DNA of 64,000 nt from Hemileia vastatrix (lineage: Eukaryota > Basidiomycota > Pucciniomycetes > Pucciniales > Zaghouaniaceae). The notes under the pieces are model-generated. The model was given only the letters and a program-made list of their open reading frames with translations, searched no databases and was not told the origin of the DNA. Below, piece after piece: positions 23,931-36,622 of this stretch (position 1 is its first letter; each line of letters starts with the position of its first letter). Made by a program: the position numbers and the translations under genes. The stretch covers positions 6,454,001 through 6,518,000 of the forward strand of contig JASXTE010000007.1 of assembly GCA_030280995.1 (NCBI GenBank). The letters are read 5' to 3'.

Positions 23931-24064
23931 CCAGGCTGATGAAAAGGGTGTACAGGGGAAAGGTTCAGTACTTGGTGCATTACAAAGGAGATGGGGTTGT
24001 AGATAGGTCTTGGGAACCAGTGAAAAGTTTGATGAATGCTAAAGAAAAGTTAAAAGAGTTTTAG
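23931..24064 (+). pseudogene. Gypsy F chromodomain, second part
   Basis: The frame RLMKRVYRGKVQYLVHYKGD then VVDRSWEPVKSLMNAKEKLKEF is the second half of a classical chromodomain (YLV-x-YKG, W-E-P). It ends in TAG at 24062-24064. Joined across repeat E1 to 21087-21274 it gives the end of a gypsy pol protein. A purine-rich tract (GGGGGAAGG, AAGAGGGGGC) follows, as expected before a 3' LTR. Confidence 0.85.
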
Positions 24065-24103
24065 AAGGAGCACAGGGGGAAGGAGTGGTAAAAGAGGGGG
24101 CAA

Positions 24104-24384
24104 TGTTAGTATTTGGTTGAGAGGTTAGGAGGAGGAGCGCTATGGAGGCTATGGATTGTGAGAGGCTGAAGAGGGAATGTTGCATAAGGGGGTTATATGG
24201 GGAAAGCTCTGTGGAGGGCTCCTCATCGGACAGCTTATCTAGTTATCTAATTACTCTCTAGTCTCACTGTTGTATCCAGCATGGTTAGTCCCATCTTCCT
24301 TCACTGTTGATAGTCTCAACATAGCCAGCCCGGTCTCAGACCAGTGTTAGAGTTAGTAGTAGTCCACCTTCTTAGGTCTCAACA
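24104..24384 (+). repeat. Candidate 3' LTR of gypsy F
   Basis: Starts TGTTAGTATTTGG directly after the purine tract AAGAGGGGGCAA and may end CTTAGGTCTCAACA. The TG...CA ends and position support an LTR of about 281 bp, but no second copy is in the window to confirm the end. Confidence 0.45.
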
Positions 24385-24507
24385 GATGAACACATGCTAG
24401 AAGGTGCCAGCTTTTTTTTTCTGGTGAATTGTATGTAGCAATTGGATGGCTGCTGATAAAAATTAGTTTTTTCATTATTTTTATTTTTATTTAATTTTAA
24501 TTTTAAT

Positions 24508-24890
24508 TTTTATTCTTATTTTTATTTTTATTTTTATTTTTATTTTTATTTTTATTTTTATTTTTATTTTTATTTTTATTTTTATTTTTATTTTTATTTT
24601 TATTTTTATTTTTATTTTTATTTTTATTTTTATTTTTATTTTTATTTTTATTTTTATTTTTATTTTTATTTTTATTTTTATTTTTATTTTTATTTTTATT
24701 ATTATTTTTATTTTTATTTTTATTTTTATTTTTATTTTTATTTTTATTTTTATTTTTATTTTTATTTTTATTTTTATTTTTATTTTTATTTTTATTTTTA
24801 TTTTTATTTTTATTTTTATTTTTATTTTTATTTTTATTTTTATTTTTATTTTTATTTTTATTTTTATTTTTATTTTTATTCTTATTTTTT
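24508..24890. repeat. (ATTTTT)n hexanucleotide satellite
   Basis: Roughly 380 bp of nearly perfect ATTTTT units with rare substitutions. No coding potential. Confidence 0.95.
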
Positions 24891-26795
24891 GTGAATCATC
24901 TTTATGAAAGGAGCGCTTTTATCATGTGAAAGTTTCATTTTTTGTCAGAAGATTGGTTTGAAAGTCATCAAGATGGCCAATTTTAAAATTGATGATTACA
25001 AAAAAAGGAGTGAATGAAATAAAAATCTATTATGATATTTTGGAATCTTCGCACAAAAGGTTCATGGTTGTGGTGTCCTGCGTTTGTGAGTTATATCCAA
25101 ATGAAAAGTAGCCGGAACACTTGCCCAGGCACTGTACATGCTCTATGGGTTGGTGGACCACAAAATAAATAAATTGATATCGACAAGAATGCGGATAGTT
25201 GTTGTGGGCGGGAATTCAAAAATGGGGGATAAAGCGAAAAAACTGGGTGAGAAAGTCATTGGTTCTTAATTGAGATTTTGAGTCCCGGTCTGATCCTCCG
25301 GGTGATGAAGTCGCAAATTCCAGCGCAGCTTGTACGAGGTGTGAGTGCGTTCTGCGCATGCGCAAATATCTTAGACACTTATCACCGATACTTGTACGCA
25401 GATTTAATTTCTTGCCACGGCCAATTCCCTTTTGCCCGGTTCTTCTCGGGGACAAAAACACAGATTGTCTCATGAGGTGAATAATTTAAATAATTGCTAT
25501 TTTTAGATTCAGAAATTTACCCCGTCCTGTCATTTCTCCTCCACAGCTCTGCTAATCGATTGATCTCGCATGCCTTCTCCATATTTTCCATATTTATTCT
25601 GTTTGATTTTGTGACCTTGAACCTTCATATTTGCTAATCTCAAAATTTACTTACGAAATCGTTCTAATGCCGCATTAGCATCAATCGATTTGTCAATGAA
25701 TTCTTTCCTCAAAATAAGACTTGAATTTTTGAAGTGGCATAAAATATCGATAAAAAACAGTGTTTTATCTTAATAATTATTCAGCAGATCAGCGGACCTG
25801 ACATCAATTTTTCTAAAACAGATCTCAGCGAGTTGGGAATTTACTTAGTTCTAGACGTCAAACTGCTCAGATGATTCAGAATACAAAATATTAGGTGTTC
25901 ATCACGACGAGTCTATTATGGAATACTATTAGGGATCTGATCACTACGCGCGCACTCTTTGTGCACACTAAGTATTATAGACACACGGCTTTTTAGAATA
26001 TTCTAACATCTACTTAGACCAAGGAGAGGGGGTGTCACGGGGCTTTCCATTTCTCACATATCCTTTTTCTTACACGAGATTAGCTAAGGGGGGGAAGAGA
26101 CATCGTGACCTACAACAGACATCGACACTAGCATGAAACAAATATGTTAACCATGAGCAGAGAAAAATGGTAGTTGGGGCGGCATGGGATTGAATTTACA
26201 AAGCGCTTGTGATTGTGATTTGCAGCCATCCAGATGATGCCCTTACATTTTTTTTCATTTCTTAGGATCACTCGCCTTAAAGGCATGAAACTATGTCTTT
26301 GGGAAAAACTAATCACTCTAAGTACACGATAAAGAGAAAACATAGGTGGTAGTAATGATGCTCTTACATTAAAATAACTAATTTTGGTTCCGTTCAACGG
26401 TGCTCCTTGGCAAAATGTAGCGAAAACTCGTTACTTTAGCGAGCAGTTATACAGGCCCTTATGTCTTGTCTACTATTCCCTAACAAGTTCGTACTGAAAC
26501 ATAATGGGTTATTTTGATGGACTCGAATCACTTGTTCAAATTCTCAGACACGTTTCCTCACCCTGCTGCTTCCGCAAATTTGTGGTACAGTTATGAGAAG
26601 ATGTTTACACTTGACGACATATAAAGAGTACTCTATATTAGCCTTACGCTCCCTAAGATATATATATCTCCCTTTTCTTTAGCAAGATTCCAAGTGGCTA
26701 AATCTTCTCATCAACATTTTGGAGTTTTACTGGGTAAAACAATTACTAATACTTAAAATTTTTGACAAAAATTTTACTCTAAAAAATTAGCAAAA
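24891..26795. other. Non-repetitive region upstream of the transporter
   Basis: I recognise no gene. Overlapping ORFs on both strands at 25216-25475 and one at 26128-26397 (minus) have no recognisable motif. Base composition is less AT-rich than the transposon blocks. The last few hundred bases should contain the transporter promoter, but no specific element could be identified. Confidence 0.4.
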
Positions 26796-29749
26796 ATGCC
26801 TGCCGTTGTGTCGGGTCCTGTCACTTTCGCCCCTCCATCGGGGAAGTCAAGTGGCATGGCTATAGTCGTTGCTGGATTTGCAGCCTTTGGAGGCTTTCTG
26901 TGAGCGGATTTTATCTCTATCATGATTGTTGCATATTATTAGATAACTAGATTAAACCTATTGGAACAACGTTTTTTGGGGTATTAGTTATGGATATGAC
27001 ACAGGGTATGCCAACTCTTGCTAAAATTAACTCTTTAAAAAAATAAAGCTAAGTTCTACTGGATTAATTTTCAGATACATTTCTGGTGTCAAAGGTATGG
27101 AAGATCATATATTTTAATAAAAGTTTGTATTTCTATCAATAACCCTTGAGAAATTTTTAGCAATGCCCTTTTGGTTACGCACAGCTGGCTCTCCCGGAAA
27201 AGATGGCGTGTACATGATAACAACTAATCAAGATTCACTGGTTCGCAAGTTTTCAGAAATCTTGGTGCAGGAATTTATTGATTTTTTTAACTCTAGGTAA
27301 CAAGTGTCTTATCAGCTGGAGTGAGTTGTCCACTATAATAAAATTATAAAGAGATAATATTCTGAAGTTGGAAATTAGACATTTTTTGGTGCATTATCAG
27401 CGTACCCTATTGGAGATATCTTTGGCCGAAGAAAGGGCATTATGCTAGCATGCTTGGTATTTTGTGTTGGCGTTGCCTTACAAACAGCTTCCACTAAATT
27501 GCCGATGTTTATTGCTGGTCGAGTTTTCGCCGGGATAGGTGTAGGCATAACTTCGTGTCTTGTGCCTATGTACCAATCTGAATGCGCACCGTTGAGTGAA
27601 AACCTGTTCAATTTTATCTCACGTGTTCAAAACTGATTTTTAAACCATTTACTCAGTAAATGGATTCGAGGGGGAGTTGTTGCGTGTTACGTAAGTGCGA
27701 ATCATGGAAATTTATAAAATGCAGGCGACTGAGCTCAGGATTGATCATAAAGCAATGGGCAATCACCATTGGACTTATGATAGCATCAATGTAAATATTC
27801 TGACATTAAGACATTATAACAAGTACTAAGATTTATTTTGATTTTTAGCACGGTAAATGCAACAAAAGATATGAATAATTCATCATGCTACCGTATTCCC
27901 ATTGGTATACAGGTAAGTAAAAATTTAACATTGCTAGCATCAAACTGATGTTGATATATATATATCTAGTTTGCTTGGGCGGCAATACTCTGTATAGGTC
28001 TGATGCTTCTCCCGGAATCACCAAGATATCTACTTCTCAAAGGGAAATCTGAAGAAGCTTGGAAATCTCTGACACGTCTATACAACGCGCCATTCGATGA
28101 CCCTGATGTTCAAGCGGAGTATGCAGAAATCCATGCCAGCTTAGAAAAAGAGAAAGAATATGGAGACGCCACCTTTTTAGATTGTTTTAAATTCGACAAA
28201 CGAAAGAACTTCATGCGAACATTCACTGGTATAGGGTTAGTAAAACGAGTATTTTTTTCTTTGATCAGGCGAAAAAAAAACTAATCAGAAAAAATCATTC
28301 ATAGACTTCAAGCATGGCAACAAGCTGTATGTTTCCTATTATATTCTAATATTTTCTTCCATATTGAAACTTCACCAATTACTTATCTACGATTTTTGAT
28401 CTCTAGTCCGGAATAAATTTGTAAGTTTAAATTTCAGCTTTTTCGTCTATTTATCTAACATTCGTTTTTATATTCCAGCTTTTTTGTAAGTTTATTGTCT
28501 CAAAGCAACTGTAGGATTTCTCTCAAATTAATAACTGTGTGAAATGAAGTATTATGGCACAACCTTCTTTAAAAACTCTGGAATACAAAATGCATTCGTA
28601 ATAACAATATTAACCAACGTGGTATGTTGAGTTTGTATCTTCTTACTTATCAAAGGCTGATATTTTCTTAATTTTCAATTTTTTCAATTAAGGTCAACGT
28701 TGTACGTGAAATATATATTTTTACATACTTGGAAAAAAGAAGAAGCAAATTTTTATTTTTATTGTATTTAGGTTGCGACTGTCCCCGGTATATGGGCTGT
28801 TGACAAATTAGGGCGACGTTCTTTGCTAATTGGCGGGGGTTTCTTGATGTTCGCATGTGAGGTGTGTATTTTTATCCCCACAAAAGCGTCCATTTTTTAT
28901 TTATGAGTCATTGTTTTAACTTCTTTTTTTAAAAAAAACCAGTTGATAGTAGCTTGTGTCGGGACTTTTGTATCAGCGAACAATCAAGCTTCCCAAAAAG
29001 TCTTAGTTGCCTTTTCATGCATATTCATTGGGGCCTTTGCTGCATCGTGGGGTATGTCTGAAAGTAATTTGGTTTTTTTGGAAGATAATCACTCAATATT
29101 TTTAATTTTCAATAATAGGGCCACTGCCATGGGTGGTTACTAGGTTTGACAGCTTTCTCAAGCTTCTTAAATATGTAAAATTTTAAATTGATCACTTTTC
29201 AATATGTATAGTGAAATATATCCATTGGCTACACGGGGGAAGCAGATGGCCATGTCCACTGCTTCGAACTGGGCAATGTACGTTCATGAGTTTTATGATA
29301 GGCTTTCAAAAGTGAAAAAAAATTAAAAATTAAAAACCATACTTATGCATAAAAACGTAAACAAACAGGAATTTTTTGATGGGATTTATAACACCATATC
29401 TAGTCGATGTTGGACCAGGAAAAGCAGGTTTAGGAGTCAAAGTGTTTTGGCTCTGGACAGTCTTTTGTTTTATTTGCATTGTGTTTTCTTTTCTCCTGTA
29501 AGCTATTGCATCTTGAATTCGTTTAACCAAACTATCGCTTATGTCAATTTTGTATTTTTGGATCATGATAACTATTTTAGAGTCCCAGAAACAAAAGGTT
29601 TATCTTTGGAACAGGTAGAATTAATTTATGCTAACTCAACTGTACTAAGGAGCAATTCGTATCGCCGAGAAATGATAGCCAATAACTTACATGAAGGAAT
29701 GACTGAAGCAGAGAAGGCTATCCAAGACAAATTGGAACTAATACACTGA
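26796..29749 (+). CDS. MFS monosaccharide/proton symporter, 20 exons
   Basis: Exons: 26796-26899, 26988-27005, 27075-27094, 27161-27240, 27297-27320, 27379-27590, 27657-27690, 27753-27790, 27849-27912, 27970-28235, 28305-28326, 28407-28420, 28479-28485, 28550-28621, 28772-28861, 28943-29051, 29119-29143, 29212-29277, 29369-29497, 29581-29749. They sum to 1563 nt (520 residues), the usual length for fungal hexose carriers. Sugar-porter signatures: GYDTGYISG near residue 37, GRRKG (98-102), PESPRYL (213-219), QQASGIN (292-298), DKLGRRS (336-342), GPLPW (392-396), PETKG (467-471). It should be a plasma-membrane protein importing hexoses with protons, comparable to the haustorial HXT1 of Uromyces. 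All introns are GT-AG. It is flanked by transposons on both sides but shows no coding damage. Substrate is inferred from family. Confidence 0.92.
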
Positions 29750-30256
29750 TGAAAAACTGAAAACTTTGAAACACGCATTAAAAAAGCAAGGATTTTTCTT
29801 GGTAAATGTAAAAGGGTGAAAGATGTTTTGTTTTTCATACTCCTCTTGATGATATTCTGAAACTTTCATAAGTTTTATATGTAAAAATATCATTATTCTT
29901 CGAATACATAACATTTAGCCGGATTTTATTTTAATTGTGCCATGTAGTTGTTTTCTCTTTGAGAAACTGTGTTCAAATTTTCATCTTGTGGTCATCTTTG
30001 TGTAATTTAGAAAATTTTACTTGAGAATTGCGTCAGTGATTCGCATAATTAATTCAATAATCATTCTCAAGTGTTTTAACCATAACCAATCTCCAGGTAA
30101 TTTTTTCATGGTTTTTTGTATCAAATATATATTTTATAATATATATATGCACATTGAGTTTCCCAACCTTTTGTATCTGATTGAACTGGTTTATGAGTGA
30201 TGTGACCAAGAGCTTACCGTAGCTTTGGTGTAAATAAGTTGTTAAAAACATCCATT
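29750..30256. other. 3' flank of the transporter
   Basis: AT-rich intergenic DNA up to the copia insertion. It should hold the transporter 3' end, but no clear polyadenylation signal was picked out. No gene is seen. Confidence 0.4.
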
Positions 30257-30261
30257 CATAT

Positions 30262-30584
30262 TGTTAGAATTACATTACTTTTCTTAGTCTATATACATAC
30301 TTATACAGATAGATAGATAGATATATATATATAATTCCGCTTCCTTATACTACTTAACCTAACTTGATGATATCACTTAGAGCATAAATGGATGAGGAAA
30401 TCAATACGTGTTTCCTCATCCATCTTCTTTATTATATTTTATTTCATTTATAAAGTAACAATCGATATTAACTCTGTTTATCCAATTATTTATTTTAAGT
30501 CCTTTTGTCCACATTTTATTATCCTTGTGTCCTTGCTGTTCACTGCGTCCTAAAACTTAACTTACCTGGTGCTGAATCTTATCA
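30262..30584 (+). repeat. Copia 5' LTR
   Basis: 323 bp. It includes a GATA microsatellite near 30309. It is followed not by the primer site but by a second copy of its own last segment (30585-30682). Confidence 0.95.
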
Positions 30585-30682
30585 GGTAATATTTCCTTTT
30601 GTCCACATTTTATTATCCTTGTGTCCTTGCCATTCACTGTGTCCTAAAACTTAACTTACCTGCTGCTGAATCTTATCAGGGT
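30585..30682 (+). repeat. Duplicated LTR tail before the copia primer-binding site
   Basis: From CCTTTTGTCCACATT to CTGCTGAATCTTATCA this stretch repeats the last 80-90 bases of the LTR. It is followed by GGGTTATAGGCACAGC, which looks like the real primer-binding region. The 3' LTR has no such extra copy. Confidence 0.8.
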
Positions 30683-30767
30683 TATAGGCACAGCGCCCCT
30701 GCATTTTTAAGCAAAGCTGGAAGTACCCAATACACCATCTTCCCTTGAGGAATCCCCTGATCCAGAA

Positions 30768-33700
30768 ATGTCCTCTATCTACACCGCAATGGCAGAATCC
30801 TGTACTGCCGCTCCGCTTAACTTCTTGTACCTCCAAGACTCATCTAATTACTCAGAAATTAAAGGCATAGAGAAGTTAAATGACAAAAATTATAGTTCCT
30901 GGAAGACAGACCTGAAATATGCACTTACCATTCGTAATCTGGACCGATTTCTCAATGAGGATTTTCCAGTACCAACCGATCCTGAGCTCCTATCAATCTT
31001 TAAAATTTGTCAGCAACAAACTAATACCATCATTAAAATGTTTATGGATCGACCAAATAAGTATAAATGTATTTTTGAAAATGACGCCATCGAACCTGCT
31101 TCCCTATGGACATGTATCAAGGACCATTATGCTTCAAAATCTAGTCAAAATTGCTCGTACATTGTCAATAAATTATTCAAAATTAAATTTTCCAAAAGTA
31201 ACATACTGGAGGCAATGGACGAATTTCGAAGCACAATGAAACTTCTTTGAGAAGTTGCTCCTGATTTATTCAAAGAGAATATTTTGTCATACATCATGGA
31301 AAATTACATTCTTAACCTCTTACCTGAATCCTACCAAACCTTTTCTTTGATTATTCTCAGAAAATATGACATCACTAATTGCCGGGGGACAATCGAAAGT
31401 ATCTTTGGGGACATTGAAACCAAAGTCATTAGACGCAAGACACTAAACTCTACTAACCCAACATCTGGATCTGCTCTAGCCATGGATGCTAAATCTAAAA
31501 ATTTTTGCTCAAAAGGAAAGCACAACCCTTTGGCACCACACTCAGAGGCCTCTTGTTTCCAACTACATCCCAAAAAACGCGATGAATTCATAAAATGGAA
31601 AAAGGAAAGAGAAAGCAATGACACCAATAATGCCAAAGCTTTATCAGTATTCTTCGATATTCCTCTCAACCACTGCATTTTTGACAGTGGAGCTTCATAT
31701 TCAATATTTAATTCCCTAAAATTTCTCACTTTTTACGAACCTTCAAAACTAAGTCTATCTATGGCAAATGGAGACGAGTTATTATCCCTTGGACAAGGAG
31801 AAGTAACCTTTACTTCATCATCCGGCCATGTATTCAAAATCAGTCATGCACTTTATGTTCCCACTTTCAAAGCCAACCTGGTGGCTGCCATTGACCTACT
31901 TATTGATGGTTGGAGTTTAACCAGGGAGAATAATGTTTTCAACATTAAGGACAAGGACAACACACATATAGAATGTTCAATCAGTGGACAAATAATCACT
32001 TTTCCCTTAAATAAAAACTCTATATACAACATTAGCACCAACAGTGACAATCATCTTCAACTACTTCATCATAAGTACGGTCATCCTAGTAATCAAACCA
32101 TGGAAAAGCTACATCCAGGTTTGAACTTTCTTAACTTTAGCTTTAAATCCTGCACCTTAGCTAAATCTCATGTTCTACCATACTCTGGAACTTTTCCAAC
32201 CCCGGAACATCCTCTTGATGTCTTGAACATGGACTTATGCGGGCCTATTACTCCCGAATCAAAAGGAGAAAAGTACTATTTCTTCCAAATAGTCAATGGT
32301 CACTCACTCTTTCGACACACTTACTTCCTGAGCTTGAAATCCAAAGCTTATGAAATTTTTTGTGAACATCAATTATTAATTGAGAATCAACAATCACACT
32401 CCATTAAATGTATTAAATCTGATAATTGTGGGGAGTTCACCAGAAATTCCATGAAAAATATATTTAAAAATAAAGGAATTGTACATCTTTGAACAGCACC
32501 TTACTCACCTCAACAGAATCCTATAGCTGAAAGGGGTAATTGATCCATTGTCGAAAAAGCTAAATGTTTACTAATCGAATCCGGACTTGACTCTCTCTGG
32601 TGGGCTGAGGCAGTAAACACGGCCACTTTTCTTTTTAATATCCTACCTACCTCTTCTCTTCCAGATCACGTAGCTCCCTGGGATGCTTGGCACAATGGTA
32701 GGGCAAAAATTCTTCACAAGCTATACCCTTTTGGTTCTGATGTAATTCATTATCAGGAGAAACACAAAAGAGATGGGAAATTTGGACCCAGTGGTTCAGA
32801 GGGAATTTTTCTTGGTTACTGTGAGGGGCATGTTAACTACAGAATTTATTCTCCTAGTACTGAAACTATTCTAATCACACACAATGTGAAATTTCTAAAC
32901 ACCTTTAACTTAGCTTGTCAGATATCCAAGGGAAATTCTGCCGAAACACTTACCTTTCACAACTTAGATTACGCCGTTATACCCCCCTCTAACTCCTTTG
33001 AAGATCTGCCCACCAGTAATAAGTCCACAAGCAACCAACCTCTCACTAGTCCTGTGGAATCAGCCACCAAAGACAACGAATTGCTGCCTTCTCACTCACC
33101 TGGAATCCCTACTGAACCTCCCTTAGCTCCCAAACATTACGCATATATTGACAAAAACATAAGACCGTCACAGGAAATCAACTCCTCTATTGATCTGTCA
33201 AACATCTTAACCTCTAAACGAAGATCAAATCATGTTAACATGGTCATTACTCCATTCAACACACCTAAAAACTTTTATGAAGCAATCAACTCTCCTGAAA
33301 GTGATGAATGGCTGAAGGCTATAGAAAACAAACTACTAAGTATCAATAAAAATCAAGTTTGGGAAGAAACTCCTCCACCAGAAAACAACCATTTACTAGG
33401 CACCACCTGGACCTTCAAAAGAAAAACTGACTTTGAAGGTAATATTGTGAAATACAAGGCGAGGTTGTGTGTTCAAGGATTCTCTCAAATTGAAGGCATT
33501 GAATATAATGAGACCTATGCTCCTACTGGTAGATTAAACACTCTACGCTTTCTACTGAGCCTTGCTGCCTACAAAAACTGGGAACTTCATCAGATGGACG
33601 TGAAGTCAGCTTTTCTTCATAGGGAACCGGATGAAGACCTGTATCTCAGATTCCCCAGTGGGTACTCACCAAAAAAATCAAAATTTTAGTCTAAATCTCA

Positions 33701-34800
33701 AGAAATCATTATATAGTTTGAAGCAGAGCCCTCAATGCTGGTATTGTAAAATATCAGGTTTCTTCTCTAGCATTGGTTTCAGATCAAGTAAGGCGGACCC
33801 TTTTTTATTTATTAATAACAATACTCCACATCCATGTTACGTGTTCATACATGTAGATGACTTAATCATTGCAGGTCCATGTGTCCAAGATTTCAAAAAT
33901 AAAATTTCCCAAGTTTTTGAAATGGATGACCAAGGAGAAGTTAATTTGGTTCTTGGCATGAAGGTCAATAGAGATCTAGACAAAAGAACAATCAGTCTCT
34001 CTCAAGAATTATATATTACAAAACTACTCACTGAATTCAATCATCAAGACAGTCGAACAGTAACTACTCCGCTAGTTCCCAACTCTCATTTCACCATCTG
34101 CAAGTCTAATGAATTTACTCAACTATTCAACTACAGGTGTGCAATCAGTCTCCTTAATTATCTTGTACTTTGCACAAGACCTGATTTGGCCTATGCTGCC
34201 TCCACATTAGCCCAGTATTTAAATGAACCCTCCGATCAGCAAATTCAGGCATTTTTCCATGTTCTTTGGTATCTCCAACTAACTAAAATTTTTTAATTAA
34301 CCCTAGGAAACGTACCCAATGCGGAATTAGGTTCACTAATTGGTTTTGCGGATGTGGACTACAACAAAACAGTTGATTCTAAGTCAACCTCCGGTACACT
34401 GGTTTTCCATCTTGGACTGATCAGTTGGTGCTCTAGCAAACAACAATCTGTAGCTCTCTCAACTTCTGAATCAGAATACTATGCAATGACTGAATGTGGC
34501 CAAGATTTACTCTGGACCAAAGAATTGTTCAACAACTTCTCCATCTCACTTGACAAGTCAATTCTTATGGGTGACAATCAGGGCGGTATTAACTTAGCTC
34601 TCAATCCTCTCTACCAACATCGTACAAGGCATATCAATACCAAAGTATGCTGGTTACATGAGCAAGTAAATAATGGCGAATTCTCTATTCGCTATACCCC
34701 CTCAACCCAAATGACTGCTGATATCTTAACAAAATCTTTACCTAGGCCCAAACATTCAGAATTTCATATTTCCTTAAATCTCTCACCATTGCTGTCTTGA
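30768..34800 (+). pseudogene. Copia gag-pol polyprotein, interrupted
   Basis: Domains in order: Gag (EIKGIEKLNDKNYSSWK near 30856), a modified zinc motif (CSKGKHNPLAPHS near 31508), protease (FDSGAS near 31678), GAG-pre-integrase (LLHHKYGHPS near 32062, CKSCTLAKS as the decayed Cys pair), integrase (DLCGP near 32232, SDNCGEF near 32418, PYSPQQNPIAERGN near 32503), reverse transcriptase (VKSAFLHREPDEDLYL near 33601, HVDDLIIAG near 33850), RNase H (SKSTSGTLVF near 34378, ADILTKSLP near 34720). Stops at 31248 and 32490 and one near 32542 are TGA, plausibly from CGA codons; a frameshift lies near 33685. It would be a single polyprotein in an active copy. Confidence 0.93.
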
Positions 34801-34811
34801 GCATGGGAGGG

Positions 34812-35134
34812 TGTTAGAATTACATTACTTTTCTTAGTCTATATACATACTTATACAGATAGATAGATAGATATATATATAAAATTCCGTTTCCTTATAC
34901 TACTTAACCTAACTTGATGATATCACTTAGAGCATAAATGGATGAGGAAATCAATATGTGTTTCCTCATCCATCTTCTTTATTATATTATATTTCATTTA
35001 TCAAAAAACAATTGATATTAACTCTCTTTATCCAATTATTCATTTTAAGTCCTTTTGTCCACATTTTATTATCCTTGTGTCCTTGCCGTTCACTGCGTCC
35101 TAAAACTTAACTTACCTGGTGCTGAATCTTATCA
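34812..35134 (+). repeat. Copia 3' LTR
   Basis: 323 bp, collinear with the 5' LTR and followed by the CATAT duplication. Confidence 0.96.
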
Positions 35135-35229
35135 CATATTAAGCATTGATATTTATTCGACTCACACACACACACGTAAATATATATATGATTGTAGAAA
35201 AATATCACAGCATATCTCTATCAATATTA

Positions 35230-35431
35230 GGGGGTATCAAAGCTAGAAATCTGTCATTTCAAAACATCTCTTTCTTTCCCCAAAACAGCCATGATTATTT
35301 TTTCATGTGAAATATTTATTCATGTGAAATATCTTACCCCCCCAAACACCTTTTTACTAATAATTAATGTCAATTTTGTGGCTTTATTTTTATGCTGTGA
35401 AATACCTTCGGATTTCTAAGGTTGATACCCC
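35230..35431 (+). mobile_element. Harbinger-type MITE copy 1 (202 bp)
   Basis: Starts GGGGGTATCAAAGCTAG and ends AAGGTTGATACCCC, preceded by TATTA. The interior aligns with 40675-40873 (shared ACCTTTTTACTRATAATTAA-like block and GTGGCTTT). It has no coding capacity. The termini equal those of Harb2, so Harb2-type transposase probably moved it. Confidence 0.85.
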
Positions 35432-36499
35432 ATATATAGTAGAAAACTATACGCGTATGTCGTGATAAGTTGGGATTCACTGATTGGATCCATGAACTAC
35501 ACTGATGTAATTCTCTCAGCTTTCATGACTTACCATTATCGGTTCATAATCCTGCTCACTTGAGTTTTCAATGTTTCAGGTTGATTATCATAATAGCACT
35601 TGAGTTTTGTGACGTCAGGTTTGACAAATTACCTTTTTTTTTTTTTTTTTTTTTTTTTTGCAAGTATATATGCCGGTACGTGTTAAACTTAGGGCCCAAA
35701 CACGTCTGAATGATCGTTGAAGATAATGATGTAGTTTCTTGAAGCAATTCTCAACTAACTTGAGTTACGCTGCAAAGAGTGACCACAGAATCATATTTCG
35801 CAAACTGTTTCTTAGATCTAATAGAGTATGTCAGCAAAGCGAACTAGCTAGTATAGCATGTGACCCTATTTTCTCTTGAAATGATCTTTTTAAGGGACTG
35901 AGCAGCATTAGACATGGTGAAGAGCTTCTAAATATCAAATTTCAGAAAATTCATATCAAGGGCTTATCATCTCAAAATGTAGGAGCTTGAAGAAATCTCA
36001 AAACATTCCAAATGTCATATGCCGGCCAATTTTTATACACTTTTTCCAAATAGTCTATATGGTATTATTTTGAGCAATAATTCATGCGCTTCATTTCGAT
36101 TGAGGGAAATTTAAATAAAATAGTGGAACTTGATAGTAATATTATTATAGATTCTTTAGTGTAAAAAAAGCAAACACAATCTGAGAATAGTCTGGAAATA
36201 GCTCTTAAAGGGTAGAAGCCTAATAAATGAGTAAAGATGGTAAAATAATAAATAATATGATGTAGAGAGAGAGGTGAAAAGATTGAGGCGAATGGAGCGA
36301 CAGGAGAAAAGAAATGGAGCTAAAATTTAGATTAATTGGGCAGTGGAAAGCACACATACAGACAATACCTGATAAGTGAGTAAAGTTAGTAACATAATAA
36401 ATAATATGATGCGGAGAGAGCGGAGAAGTGATTAGAGCAAAAAGAGAAAGCGGAGAAAAGAAACAAAGCTAATATATAAGACAAAATGAGTAAATGAAA
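35432..36499. other. Non-coding stretch with a tandem duplication
   Basis: No gene is supported. A run of about 26 T lies at 35634-35659. Two imperfect copies of a roughly 100-bp segment containing AATAATATGATG and GAGAAAAGAAA occur at about 36218-36320 and 36372-36470, about 155 bp apart. Confidence 0.5.
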
Positions 36500-36622
36500 C
36501 ACCACAAGAGAATCGATGACGTTTTGTGCTCTTCGCCACCTGATCGTTTGACCTGTCAGTCAAGAAATCTATCATTTATTGGCTTGAGACATTTCAAACA
36601 ACTTTTTTTTTGCCTCCGACAG

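Larger units (their letters stand above)
30262..35134 (+). mobile_element. Complete Ty1/copia retrotransposon
   Basis: Two 323-bp LTRs (30262-30584 and 34812-35134) start TGTTAGAATTACATTAC and end GCTGAATCTTATCA. The target duplication CATAT lies at 30257-30261 and 35135-35139. The LTRs differ at about a dozen positions by eye, so the insertion is not brand new but is the best preserved insertion in the window. A purine tract GCATGGGAGGG precedes the 3' LTR. It lies just downstream of the transporter in the same direction. Confidence 0.96.

Noticed and set aside
25216..25475. Overlapping ORFs on both strands
   Set aside because: Open on both strands because of local base composition; neither has a recognisable domain.
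26128..26397. 89-residue minus-strand ORF upstream of the transporter
   Set aside because: No motif, no splice support and no neighbours; likely chance.
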